From contig CAKVNM010000005.1 in NCBI GenBank assembly GCA_934777505.1, positions 1 to 64,000 on the forward strand: a stretch of DNA of 64,000 nucleotides, written 5' to 3'. Both the position numbers and the translations under genes were made by a program. Position 1 is the stretch's first letter. Each line of letters starts with the position of its first letter. Source of the DNA: an uncultured Clostridia bacterium. GTDB lineage: Bacteria > Bacillota > Clostridia > Christensenellales > UBA1242. The notes below the pieces were generated by a model. That model had not been told where the DNA came from. It saw only the letters and a list, made by a program, of their open reading frames with translations, and did no database searches. This document shows, piece after piece, positions 1 to 10,300 of the stretch.

Positions 1-356
<356 letters not shown>

Positions 357-498
357 TCACAAAAAATTGATTTTATCAATTTAGATTTTCGTGAGAACTT
401 TGATGCAAGAAGTTTTCACTAATATAGATAAGATAACAAATAGTTCTACTTTATGCAGTTGTGAATGTGCTAAGACTTAGGTCTTAAATATTCAACCA
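357..498 (+). other. 23S-5S internal transcribed spacer
   Basis: This spacer holds no tRNA that I can fold. It contains two hairpins: AAATTGAT (364-371) with ATCAATTT (375-382), and GTGAGAACTT (391-400) with AAGTTTTCAC (410-419, one G-U pair). They are likely processing signals, but this is inferred only from position. Confidence 0.7.
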
Positions 499-617
499 TT
501 GTTGGTGATTCTAGCATGGAGGCTCACCTGTTCTCATACCGAACACAGAAGTTAAGCTCCATAGCGGTTACGATACTTATCGGGAAACCGGTCGGAAAAA
601 TAACTCATTGCCAACAT
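499..617 (+). rRNA. rrf: 5S ribosomal RNA
   Basis: About 118 nt with the 5S signature CCGAACACAGAAGTTAAGC (539-557). The terminal helix I is visible: TGTTGGTGAT (500-509) pairs with ATTGCCAACA (607-616), including G-U pairs. It is followed at once by two intrinsic terminators, so it is the last gene of the rrn operon; no tRNA follows. Confidence 0.96.
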
Positions 618-626
618 TCAATTAAG

Positions 627-657
627 ATAGTTAGGTTAACTCCTAACTATTTTTTTT
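627..657 (+). terminator. rrn operon terminator 1
   Basis: Perfect 9-bp stem ATAGTTAGG (627-635) / CCTAACTAT (642-650), 6-nt loop, then a run of eight T. Confidence 0.93.
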
Positions 658-663
658 ACTTTT

Positions 664-691
664 AGCCAAGATTTTAGTCTTGGCTTTTTTT
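664..691 (+). terminator. rrn operon terminator 2
   Basis: Perfect 8-bp stem AGCCAAGA (664-671) / TCTTGGCT (678-685) followed by seven T. Tandem terminators fit a very strongly transcribed rRNA operon. Confidence 0.92.
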
Positions 692-859
692 GTTTGTCCA
701 CAAATTTAGGCGTATTGTTGATAACTTTTTTTAAGTTACACAAAATCATAGTTTATAATATATAACTTTTATTTTTAGTGAGCAGTAAATGTTGTTAGTT
801 TTTTCTATTCAAAACCACTCTTGACAATATTTGACAAATTTTTTAAATTGATTTTGCTA

Positions 860-888
860 TTGACAAATGGCAATTTTTCACATATAAT
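860..888 (+). promoter_or_regulatory. Consensus sigma-A promoter of the 921-3480 unit
   Basis: TTGACA (860-865), 17-bp spacer, TATAAT (883-888): exact consensus. The predicted start of transcription is near 895, giving a 5' UTR of about 26 nt with AGGAGA at 911-916 before the ATG at 921. Confidence 0.9.
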
Positions 889-920
889 TTTAATATAAAA
901 TACTAACCTTAGGAGACTTT

Positions 921-2084
921 ATGGAAAAGAAAAAACTTCAACTTGTTCAGTCAAAGATTAATGCAAATCTTATGATGGATACCTATGAAGACCAACTCGA
1001 AATGCAAGAAATTATTCGTAGATATCAAAGCGAATCATTCAACAAAAGTAAAATAGGTTATGTGGTTAACACTGTTAGTTATGGTAGAGCACTTTCTATG
1101 GTGCATTACACCGACATTCACGCAATGCATCGTGACCCTGTTCGTGGCGAACTAATGGATAACTATATTGTTAGCACAATCACTAATGTGCTAGACAGTG
1201 GAGACCAAAAGGAAAATGTTAAGGAAGGCTACCAAGAAGGTGGTGCAATGGAAGCCAGCATGAATGGCGAACAAGAAGACAAACTTCTTCTAAGACATGT
1301 TAATAAAATTGGCGATAAGATTGTTGCGGCTTGTGGTGGCAATCACAACGACCCAGAACTAGCAAAAAGACTAAAAGATACATACGCAAACTCAACAAGT
1401 TTAATTTATAAATCCAAGGGAATTGCTTACTATTCTCGTGGCGTGGTGGTTATTGACCTTGTTCCGGTTATGGACGGCAAAAAACGCAAGGGCTATGCTC
1501 CCCATGTTACAGTTTTGCTTCACTGCGGAAACGGAACACCCTCAAAACAACTTGATGCAGCTGAAAAGAACTATCTTCAAGGCATGGCATTGATTGAAAA
1601 ATTTAACAGAGAACATGGAACACACCTTGTCCCAGATATGATTTTGGGTGGAGATTTCCATTCAAACACAAACTTAGACAAAAAAGTAGTTAGAGAAATT
1701 AGGAACAAAGACGGCAAGGTTACGGGAACATACACCAAGACTATTAGAGTTAGAAACGGTGCTTCTCAAAAACGACAAAGTGCTAGTTCTTTCGACAACG
1801 GCTTTCCAGCAACACATATTGCAAATGCAACACAATATCACATCACTTGTGACTACAACAGGTCGTTTGATAAAAATGGCTTTAATGACGAGCCAGAATT
1901 TGTGTTTGAATACACAGAATTTGAGATTTTGAAACGCAATAGCAATGAATTATCAAGCATAGCAAAGCAATATATGATGTATAGATATGATGCCGATGTT
2001 AAAAAGCAAGCATCAAAGATTGTTAAGGGCATGACTAACAAACAAATCGCAGACACAGTGCTAGAAACTTTGGAGGAGAACTAA
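921..2084 (+). CDS. Calcineurin-like metallophosphoesterase, unknown target
   Basis: The 387-residue product carries, in order, the five blocks of the calcineurin-like phosphoesterase fold: DxH (D65, H67), a GD block at G94-D95 with N99, GNH at 140-142 followed by N-D, a lone His at 201 after a beta-strand of small hydrophobics, and a final GDFH at 244-247 where most family members have GHxH. These residues would hold two metal ions for phosphodiester or phosphomonoester hydrolysis; the substrate cannot be read from the sequence. It has no signal peptide, so it is cytoplasmic. The start is fixed by AGGAGA 4 nt upstream. It is first in an operon with 2086 (2-nt gap) and 3244. The motif reading is mine; the family call is inference. 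Confidence 0.68.
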   Translation: MEKKKLQLVQSKINANLMMDTYEDQLEMQEIIRRYQSESFNKSKIGYVVNTVSYGRALSMVHYTDIHAMHRDPVRGELMDNYIVSTITNVLDSGDQKENVKEGYQEGGAMEASMNGEQEDKLLLRHVNKIGDKIVAACGGNHNDPELAKRLKDTYANSTSLIYKSKGIAYYSRGVVVIDLVPVMDGKKRKGYAPHVTVLLHCGNGTPSKQLDAAEKNYLQGMALIEKFNREHGTHLVPDMILGGDFHSNTNLDKKVVREIRNKDGKVTGTYTKTIRVRNGASQKRQSASSFDNGFPATHIANATQYHITCDYNRSFDKNGFNDEPEFVFEYTEFEILKRNSNELSSIAKQYMMYRYDADVKKQASKIVKGMTNKQIADTVLETLEEN

Positions 2085-2085
2085 T

Positions 2086-3234
2086 ATGGGTGGCGGATAC
2101 ACATTAAGTGCAAAGACAGCAAAAAAACTATATGAATTAATTTGGAACAAGGAAAACTTGCTTCCAGCAGACCCAAAAGTTCTGTCCACAGTAGAGATTG
2201 CGGAGAACACTCAAAGGGGAACGGAGTCAAACTACCGTGAAAATATCAAAACCAAGCAAACTTCAAAAATTAGTTCGCAGGAAATCGTTTTGGAAAACGA
2301 AGACCCATCACTTCAAATGATTTTTATTTGTAATACTTCATGTCTTGATAGTTCAAACTATCAACACGGAATTGTTGATGGTTCATATCTTCAAAACTAT
2401 AAAGAAATGGTCAAGGGACTCGACAGACAAAACGGGAAAATCGTTGTTTACATGACCAATTTTATGGGAAAAGAATGGAAATATAGCGATTTGCTTAAAG
2501 AAATCGACAGAATTAGAATTGAAAAAGGCTTAAATGCAACTTCTATTGACGATCTAAAAAAGATTGTTAGAAACTACTACGGAATTAACAAGAGAAAACA
2601 AGTTAACACAAAAATTTTGAAAGCACTTTTAAAATCCGGTGTTGACGAAATCTATCTTATGAAAGGCGATGACGAGTTTGCAATCTTGAAGGCAACTGGC
2701 AGAGATATATGTCAAGAAATGCTTAACGAAGTTAACGATGACAAAATCAAGTATATTCCAGAAGGAACAGCAACAAAAATCAACATCGTTAAGAAGACAA
2801 AAAGCAAAAAGAATATGTATGTTACAATGAAACTTGATAACAACAATGCAACCAAGAGTGCAAAATCAAGTTACGGCGAAAAACCAGAAGATTACTACGA
2901 AGACCGTGCCGATGTAACATTCAAAATTGGCGGAAACTTTACGGCAGCACAAAAACACCTTAATGTTTTCTATCCTTCAAGCCAATCAACATTCCAAAAC
3001 ACAACAAAGGGCAAGAACCCAAAATTTATGTTCAACGAAGGCAATATTTATCAACTCATCGTTGAAAATAATCACGATGTTTCAGTTGTAATCAATCCAA
3101 AAAATTTGTATGATGACGACTACAAACTTATTAACAAAATCTACACTGAAAAGAAACTTAGAAAAGAAGTTATTAATCAAATCAAAAACAAGATTGACGA
3201 AAAATTGCTAGAACAAGACAAGATTGATATTTAG
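2086..3234 (+). CDS. Unknown protein, possible metal-site-less relative of the 921 phosphoesterase
   Basis: A 382-residue protein I do not recognise. By eye its core runs parallel to its upstream neighbour: YVTMKLDNNNATKSAK (245-260) resembles HVTVLLHCGNGTPSK (195-209 of the neighbour), GGNFT (282-286) sits where the neighbour has GGDFH, KGDDE (193-197) where it has GGNHND, and NTSCLD (83-88) where it has TDIHAMH. In every case the metal ligands are missing. This suggests a pseudo-enzyme paralogue that could pair with the active subunit. The alignment is manual and weak outside these blocks. The C-terminus (350-382) is a charged helix. The start overlaps a GGAGG-like site inside the end of the previous gene, implying translational coupling. 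Confidence 0.6.
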   Translation: MGGGYTLSAKTAKKLYELIWNKENLLPADPKVLSTVEIAENTQRGTESNYRENIKTKQTSKISSQEIVLENEDPSLQMIFICNTSCLDSSNYQHGIVDGSYLQNYKEMVKGLDRQNGKIVVYMTNFMGKEWKYSDLLKEIDRIRIEKGLNATSIDDLKKIVRNYYGINKRKQVNTKILKALLKSGVDEIYLMKGDDEFAILKATGRDICQEMLNEVNDDKIKYIPEGTATKINIVKKTKSKKNMYVTMKLDNNNATKSAKSSYGEKPEDYYEDRADVTFKIGGNFTAAQKHLNVFYPSSQSTFQNTTKGKNPKFMFNEGNIYQLIVENNHDVSVVINPKNLYDDDYKLINKIYTEKKLRKEVINQIKNKIDEKLLEQDKIDI

Positions 3235-3243
3235 GAGAAGAAT

Positions 3244-3480
3244 ATGAAATCTAATATTATTAATGACAAAATGTGTCCAATTTGTTTTACAACTTTGGAC
3301 GACAAAACCAACTTTTGCCCAGCGTGTGGAGAACCAATTTCGAGCCTTGCAAAAGACTTGATTAGAGAGCAAAAAATCAACACAGAACTAAGTTTACTAT
3401 CAAAAATTGTAGATTTAATCAAGGACGAAAGAGATTTGAAAATGATAAAAGCACTAACAGACAAACTTAGCGAACTATAA
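3244..3480 (+). CDS. Small zinc-ribbon protein
   Basis: 78 residues. Two CxxC pairs, CPIC (11-14) and CPAC (26-29), form a typical one-zinc ribbon in the N-terminal half; the rest (about 38-78) is a predicted amphipathic helix rich in Leu, Lys and Asp. AGGAG lies 6 nt before the ATG. It is the last gene of the three-gene unit, with a terminator starting two bases after its stop. Such ribbons often act as adaptor or protein-binding modules; no specific role can be assigned. Confidence 0.75.
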   Translation: MKSNIINDKMCPICFTTLDDKTNFCPACGEPISSLAKDLIREQKINTELSLLSKIVDLIKDERDLKMIKALTDKLSEL

Positions 3481-3482
3481 AA

Positions 3483-3505
3483 AGCACTATTTTTAGTGCT
3501 TTTTT
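3483..3505 (+). terminator. Terminator of the phosphoesterase unit
   Basis: Stem AGCACTA (3483-3489) / TAGTGCT (3494-3500) with flanking A and T runs. Confidence 0.9.
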
Positions 3506-3575
3506 GTTTTTAGAATAGATTTTTGAAAGATTGTCAACAATTTTTTGATAATTTGTTAAATTTTTTTTAAAATTG

Positions 3576-3605
3576 TTGACTTTAATTTTTAAATTATGCT
3601 AAAAT
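3576..3605 (+). promoter_or_regulatory. rpoB promoter (extended -10)
   Basis: TTGACT (3576-3581), 18-bp spacer, TGC-TAAAAT with the hexamer at 3600-3605. The predicted transcription start is near 3612. Confidence 0.82.
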
Positions 3606-3611
3606 GTTTTG

Positions 3612-3702
3612 AATTGTGCAAAGGCACTCGCTTTTGCATGACCTAATAAAATACATATTTTATTACTCACAATTTAATATTTCACGGATAAGGAGATTGA
3701 AA
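3612..3702 (+). promoter_or_regulatory. rpoB 5' leader with two hairpins
   Basis: The leader folds into TGCAAAG (3617-3623) / CTTTTGCA (3631-3638, one bulge) about 5 nt from the predicted 5' end, and a perfect 9-bp stem TAATAAAAT (3644-3652) / ATTTTATTA (3657-3665). Neither has a proper T-tract, so they look like stability or translational elements, not terminators. The function is inferred. Confidence 0.5.
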
Positions 3703-6700
3703 ATGCAAGAAACCCTTAAAGTAAAAAAGGTTAAATACGGCAAAGCAGAAAGATATAGTTTCGAGAAGATTGAAGAAAAATTTCCTCAACCATATCTACT
3801 AGAAATCCAAAAAAAGCCATACCGCAATTTTTTGGAAAAGGGGATACAAGAAGTTCTTGATGAGTACTCTCCTGTTGTTGATTATAGTGGCAAATGCGAA
3901 CTTCAATTTTTGGGATACGAACTTGGCGAACCAAAACACACTATTGAAGAATGTCGTAGAAGCAGATTGAACTACACTATTCCATTAAAAGTTAAAGCAA
4001 GACTTGTTAAAACTGAAACAGGCGAAGTTATCGACCAAGATGTTTTCATGGGCGATATTCCTTGTATGAGCGACCAAGCCTATTTTATCGTGAACGGTGT
4101 TGAAAGAGTAGTTATTTCGCAAATCGTTAAGTCTGCGTCAGTATACTTTACAAAAGAAATTGACAAACTTGGCAAAGTTTTGATTAACGCAAGTTTGCAT
4201 TCTCCAAGGGGAACAAGACTTTCTATCAGCCAAGACCATAACGAAGTTATGAAGGTTATCATCAATGCGTCTAGCAAAGTTAGTGCTGGTGTATTTTTGA
4301 AGGCTTGTGGTCTAACTAATGAACAAATTTTGGACTTGTTTGATAACGATGTTATCATCAAAAACACTTTGGATAAAGAAACACAAAACACCGAAGAAGA
4401 CGCTCTTTTGGAAATTGCTAGAAAAACTCGTCCAGCAGAAGTTCCATCAGCAGAAGCAACAAGACAATATTTATACGACACATTTTTCAGCAATCAATAT
4501 TACAATTTTAGCCGTGTAGGAAGATATAAATATAACAAAAAACTAAGCATCGCCAACAGAATTATTGGTCATTTTTCTGCCGAAGATATTTCTATTGGTG
4601 ACGAAGTTGTTATCACAAAGGGTGAACAATTTACTCACGATGTTGCTTGGAGAATTCAAAACGCAGGTATCAACGAAGTAAAGATTATCCACGAAGGCAA
4701 ACCATACAAAATGATAGGAAATGCAAGAGTTAAACTTTCCGAAGTTTTCCCATGCAACGAAGAAGAACTTGGAATCACAGAACTTGTACACTATCCACTT
4801 TTGAAGCAAATCCTTGCCGATAACAAAACAAAAGAAGCAAGAATTGAAGCAATCAAGGAAAACGCAAAAGAACTTGTTACAACACACCTTACTCTTGACG
4901 ATATTTTGTCAGTAATTTCTTATATGATAGACTTAAATCATGACCTTGGCGAAGTTGATAACATCGACCACCTTGCAAACAGAAGAATTTGCTCAGTTGG
5001 CGAACTTTTGCAAAACGAATTTAGAAAAGGTGTTGCAAAACTAAAAGATAATATTAGAGAAAATATGCAATCACACGATATTGCAGAAATGACTCCAACA
5101 ACGCTTATCAGTGCTAGACCAGTTAATAAATTCTTAAAAGACTTTTTGGCTAGCGGACAACTTTCACAAATCACAGAAGACTTTAACCCATCAGCAGCAT
5201 TAACAAACAAGAGAAGAATTAGTGCCGTTGGTCCTGGTGGTATTCAAAAGGAAAGAGCGGGCGCAGAAGTGCGTGACGTACACTATTCTCACTATGGTAG
5301 AATTTGTGCTATCGAAACCCCAGAAGGTCAAGGTATTGGTCTTATTAACGGTCTTGCAGCATTTTGTAGGCTCAATGACTATGGCTTTATCGAAACACCT
5401 TATAGAAAGGTTGTTGACGGCAAGCCAACAGACGAAATCGTTTATATGATGGCTGACGAAGACGAAAGATACGAAATTTGTCAGGCAATCGAACCACTAA
5501 AAGAAGACGGAAGTTTTGCTCACGACAAAATTCTATGTCGTAAAAAAGGCGTTTACTCCGAAATTAAGGGCAGTCAAGTTCAATACATGGATGTTTCGCC
5601 AAAACAATTTATTTCCGCTCAAACATCACTTATTCCTTTCCTAGAAAACGATGATACAGTTCGTGCCTTAACAGGTTCAAACATGCAGCGTCAGGCAGTT
5701 CCACTTCTAAGAGCAGAAAGCCCAATCGTTGGAACAGGCGTTGAACACAGAATTGCTCTTGATAGCGGTGCTATGATTACAAGTGATGTTGACGGTGTTG
5801 TTGATTTTGTTGATGCAAAGACTATCAAGATTAGAACAGCAGACAACAAAATTAGAACTTACGAACTCACAAAATTCCAAAAAACGAACAAAGAAACTTG
5901 CTATAACCAAAGACCAAATGTTAAGCATGGCGACACAGTAAAAGTTGGCGATGTTATTGCAGATGGTTACTCAACTCAAAATGGCGAACTTGCACTAGGA
6001 AAGAATGTTACAATCGCATTCATGAACTGGGAAGGTTACAACTACGAAGATGCTATTTTGATTAGCGAAAAATTGGTTAAGGAAGACACATTTACTTCTA
6101 TCGCATTAAAGACAGAAGAATGTGCAGCAAGGTCAACAAAACTTGGTGATGAAGAAATCACTCGTGATATTCCAAATGTTAGCGAAGAAATGCTCCGTAA
6201 CTTGGACGAAAACGGTATTGTTAGAGTTGGTGCAGAAGTTAGACCGGGTGACTACCTTGTTGGTAAGGTTACACCAAAGGGCGAAACAGAACTAACCCCA
6301 GAAGAAAGATTGCTCCGTGCAATTTTCGGTGAAAAAGCAAGAGAAGTTAGAGATAACTCTTTGAAAGTTCCACACGGAAGTGGCGGTATCGTTGTTGATG
6401 TTCAAGTGTTTACAAGAAAGAACAAAGACGAACTTGACCCAGGTGTTAACACACTTGTAAAAGTTTACATTGCAAAGAAACGTAAAATCTCTGTGGGAGA
6501 TAAAATGGCAGGTCGTCACGGAAACAAAGGTGTTGTTTCAAGAGTCCTTCCAGAACAAGATATGCCTTTCATGGCAAATGGCCAACCAGTCGACATTGTT
6601 CTTAACCCACTAGGCGTTCCTTCTCGTATGAACATTGGACAGGTGCTAGAAGTACATCTTGGACTTATTGCCAAAACACTTGGTTGGAAAGTTGCAACTC

Positions 6701-7380
6701 CAACATTCAACGGTGCAAAAGAAAGTGATATTCTTCAAATGTTGAAAGAAAACAATTTGCCACAAGACGGCAAAATGCAACTTTACGATGGCAGAACTGG
6801 TGAAGCGTTCGAAAACAAAGTTACTGTCGGCGTAATGTATATGATTAAACTTGAACACATGAGTGAAACAAAAATCCATGCAAGAAGTATTGGCTCATAT
6901 GCTGTTGTTACTCGTCAACCTCTTGGCGGTAAGGCAATGTTTGGTGGTCAAAGATTTGGTGAAATGGAAGTTTGGGCTTTGGAAGCCTACGGTGCAAGCC
7001 ATTTGCTTCAAGAAATGCTAACCGTAAAATCGGACGATGTTCAAGGTAGAACAAAAACTTACGAAAGTATCGTTAAGGGCGAACCTATTGCCGAACCTGG
7101 TGTTCCAGAAGGATTCAAGGTTTTGGTTAAGGAATTCCAAGCAATCGGTCTTGATGTTAAGATTCTAACCGAAGATAACAAAGAACTCAGTGTTGACGAG
7201 ATTGCCCCAGAAGAAGCAACTCCAAGAAGACTCACACAAAGTTTGGAAAACGAACTTAAAGATATTGATATTGACTCAACACAAGATATTACTCTTGAAG
7301 ATAACAAAGACGATGAACAAATTGACGAATCTATGTTTGATGAAGATAGTCTATTTGACGATTTTGAAGATGAAGAATAA
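3703..7380 (+). CDS. rpoB: DNA-directed RNA polymerase subunit beta
   Basis: 1225 residues; catalytic core subunit that with beta' forms the active cleft and binds rifamycins. I place the start at 3703, where AGGAG (3691-3695) sits 7 nt upstream and the N-terminus fits the family; an in-frame ATG at 3616 lies inside the leader and has no ribosome site. The rifampicin region reads QLSQ (486-489), then NP (495-496), then TNKRRISAVGPGG: Asn502 stands where E. coli has His526, Glu492 where it has Asp516, and Val509 where it has Leu533. The conserved ETPEGQGIGLIN follows. A Glu/Asp-rich tail ends the protein. It is co-transcribed with rpoC (11-nt gap) and, unusually, is not preceded by rplKAJL. 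Confidence 0.98.
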   Translation: MQETLKVKKVKYGKAERYSFEKIEEKFPQPYLLEIQKKPYRNFLEKGIQEVLDEYSPVVDYSGKCELQFLGYELGEPKHTIEECRRSRLNYTIPLKVKARLVKTETGEVIDQDVFMGDIPCMSDQAYFIVNGVERVVISQIVKSASVYFTKEIDKLGKVLINASLHSPRGTRLSISQDHNEVMKVIINASSKVSAGVFLKACGLTNEQILDLFDNDVIIKNTLDKETQNTEEDALLEIARKTRPAEVPSAEATRQYLYDTFFSNQYYNFSRVGRYKYNKKLSIANRIIGHFSAEDISIGDEVVITKGEQFTHDVAWRIQNAGINEVKIIHEGKPYKMIGNARVKLSEVFPCNEEELGITELVHYPLLKQILADNKTKEARIEAIKENAKELVTTHLTLDDILSVISYMIDLNHDLGEVDNIDHLANRRICSVGELLQNEFRKGVAKLKDNIRENMQSHDIAEMTPTTLISARPVNKFLKDFLASGQLSQITEDFNPSAALTNKRRISAVGPGGIQKERAGAEVRDVHYSHYGRICAIETPEGQGIGLINGLAAFCRLNDYGFIETPYRKVVDGKPTDEIVYMMADEDERYEICQAIEPLKEDGSFAHDKILCRKKGVYSEIKGSQVQYMDVSPKQFISAQTSLIPFLENDDTVRALTGSNMQRQAVPLLRAESPIVGTGVEHRIALDSGAMITSDVDGVVDFVDAKTIKIRTADNKIRTYELTKFQKTNKETCYNQRPNVKHGDTVKVGDVIADGYSTQNGELALGKNVTIAFMNWEGYNYEDAILISEKLVKEDTFTSIALKTEECAARSTKLGDEEITRDIPNVSEEMLRNLDENGIVRVGAEVRPGDYLVGKVTPKGETELTPEERLLRAIFGEKAREVRDNSLKVPHGSGGIVVDVQVFTRKNKDELDPGVNTLVKVYIAKKRKISVGDKMAGRHGNKGVVSRVLPEQDMPFMANGQPVDIVLNPLGVPSRMNIGQVLEVHLGLIAKTLGWKVATPTFNGAKESDILQMLKENNLPQDGKMQLYDGRTGEAFENKVTVGVMYMIKLEHMSETKIHARSIGSYAVVTRQPLGGKAMFGGQRFGEMEVWALEAYGASHLLQEMLTVKSDDVQGRTKTYESIVKGEPIAEPGVPEGFKVLVKEFQAIGLDVKILTEDNKELSVDEIAPEEATPRRLTQSLENELKDIDIDSTQDITLEDNKDDEQIDESMFDEDSLFDDFEDEE

Positions 7381-7391
7381 GGAGAAAAAAC

Positions 7392-10300
7392 ATGTACGAA
7401 TTAAACAATTTTCATGCTATGAAAATAAGTTTAGCCTCACCAGAAAAGATTAGAGAATGGTCGCATGGCGAGGTTACCAAAGCCGAAACAATCAACTATC
7501 GTACTCAAAAACCTGAGAGAGATGGTTTGTTTTGCGAGCGAATTTTTGGACCAAGAAAAGACTATGAATGTCATTGCGGAAAATACAAAAGAATTAGACA
7601 CAAAGGTCTAATTTGTGACAAGTGCGGTGTTGAAGTTACTGTTTCTAGCGTTCGTAGAGAGCGTATGGGACATATCGAACTAGCAACTCCTGTTTCTCAT
7701 ATTTGGTTTTTCAAAAACAATCCTTCAAAAATCGGCTTTGCTCTTGATATTCCAGTAAAACAACTAGAACAAGTACTTTACTATGTTAACTACATTGTTC
7801 TTGACGCTGGAAAAACAGATTTTGAATACAAACAAATTATCACTGATAGAGAATATCGTGAAGCACAAGAAAAATATGGTGCAAATTGTTGTAGAGTTGG
7901 CATGGGTGGAGAAGCAATCAAGGAACTTCTACACAATGTTGACCTAGAAAAAGAAGTTAGCAAACTCAAAAAAGAACTTGAAAAAGCAAAGGGCCAAAAG
8001 AGAGTTAAGATTGTTAAAAGACTCGATATTTTGGAAGCCTTCCAACAATCTGGAAACAAACTTGAATGGATGATTATGGATGTTATTCCAGTTATTCCAC
8101 CAGACCTTAGACCTATGATTCAACTTGACGGTGGCAGATTTGCTACTAACGATTTGAATGACCTTTATAGAAGAGTTATCAACAGAAACATAAGACTTAA
8201 AAAACTTATGGAACTTGGTGCTCCTGATGTTATTATTCGTAACGAAAAGCGTATGCTTCAAGAAAGCGTTGATGCACTATTTGACAACGGCAAGCGTGGC
8301 AAACCAGTTGTTGGCGGAAGCAAGGGCAGAGAACTAAAATCTATCAGTGCAGCCTTGAAAGGTAAACAAGGTAGATTCCGTCAAAACTTGCTAGGTAAGC
8401 GTGTTGACTACTCAGGTCGTGCCGTTATCGTTATTGGACCAGAACTAAAAATGTATCAATGTGGTGTGCCAAAACAAATGGCTCTTGAACTTTTCAAGCC
8501 ATTCATTATGAAGCGTCTTGTTGAAATGAATCAATCATACAACATCAAGAGTGCAAAAAGAATGGTAGACCGTGAAAGGCCTATCGTTTGGGATGTGCTA
8601 GACGAAGTTATTAAAGAACACCCAGTTCTTCTAAACCGTGCGCCAACACTTCACAAACTTTCAATTCAAGCGTTTGAACCAGTGCTAGTAGAAGGAAATG
8701 CAATCAAACTTCACCCACTAGTATGTACAGGATTTAACGCCGACTTCGATGGTGACCAGATGGCCATTCATGTGCCACTATCACTAGAAGCACAAACAGA
8801 AGCAAGATTCTTGATGCTAGCAAGCAACAACATTGTTAAGCCAGCAGACGGAAAACCAATCGTTACTCCTCAACAGGATATCGTTTTGGGAACATACTAT
8901 CTAACAATGGAAAAACCGGGTGCAAAGGGTGAAAACAGATGCTTTATCAACGAAGATGAAGTTATCATGGCTTATCAATTAAAGCAAATTGAACTTCACT
9001 CACTTATCTATGTTAGAAAAACAGTTGATTTTAACGGCAAGCCATTAACAGGCAGAGTTAAAACAACAGCAGGTAGAATTATTTTCAACAGAGTAATTCC
9101 ACAAGACCTTGGATTTAAAGACAGAACAACCGAAGAAGGTGCTCTTGCTTACGAAATCGACTTCCCATCAGGAAAAGACGAACTTAGCAAGATTGTAGGA
9201 AAAATCTACGACCTTCACGGAACAACCGAAACATCAAGAATCCTTGATGAAATTAAAGCACTTGGCTATAAATACTCAACACTTTCTGGAATCACTATGA
9301 ACTTGTTTGATATGGAAATTCCAGCAGGCAGAGAAGAAGTTATTGCCAAAACAGACAAACTTGTTGCAGAAAACGAAAAACTTTACAAGCGTGGTCTTGT
9401 AACAAAAGACGAAAAGTCAAATAGAAATATTGCTTTGTGGGAAGAAGCAACAGAAGAAATGAGTAAAATGGTTAGAGATAACCTAAAAACTTACAACCCA
9501 CTAAGAATTATCGCAGTTTCAAAAGCAAGAACAAACCCTTCACAGTTGAACCAAGTTTGTGGTATGCGTGGACCTATTACATCAACATCAAGCGAAAAAA
9601 TTGATATTCCTATTAAGTCAAACTACCGTTTGGGACTAACACCTATCGAATACTTCATGTCTTCTCGTGGTGGTAGAAAGGGTCTAGCCGATGTCGCTAT
9701 GAAGACAGCGGAAGCAGGTTACCTAACTCGTAGACTTGTCGATGTTGCGCAAGAAGTTATTGTTACAACAGAAGACTGTTTTGCAGACCTTGGCGAAAAA
9801 GTTAAGGGTCTAAAAGTCAGCAAAGTTGTTATCGATTCAACAGAAGTTATTTCACTCGCTAACAGAATTAAGGGTAGATTTAGCGTTGACCAAATCGTTG
9901 ACCCAACAACAAACGAAGTTATTGTTGAAGCAAACTCAATGATTTCTCCAAAACAAGCAGAAAGAATTGAAAATTGCGGAATCAAAGAAGTAGAGATTAG
10001 AACAGTTTTGACTTGCCGTTGCAAAAATGGTATTTGTGCAAAATGTTATGGTAAAGATATGAGTGCCGACAAACTTGTTGGTCTTGGAGAAGCAGCAGGT
10101 ATTATTGCCGCTCAATCAATCGGTGAACCTGGTACTCAGCTTACTATGAAAAACTTCCATACTGGTGGTGTTTCGACCGCAAGTGATATTACTCGTGGTC
10201 TTCCAAGAGTTGAAGAATTGTTTGAAGCCCGCAGACCAAAAGGTTTGGCAACACTTGCTGAAGTTTCTGGTAGAGTTGAACTTAAAAAAGAAGACAAACT

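Noticed and set aside
357..498. tRNA gene in the 23S-5S spacer
   Set aside because: No cloverleaf and no T-loop GTTCGA-type motif can be folded; only two simple hairpins are present.
3616..3702. Upstream in-frame ATG for rpoB
   Set aside because: Lies about 4 bases after the predicted transcription start, within a hairpin, without a ribosome site; the encoded extension is unlike any RpoB N-terminus.
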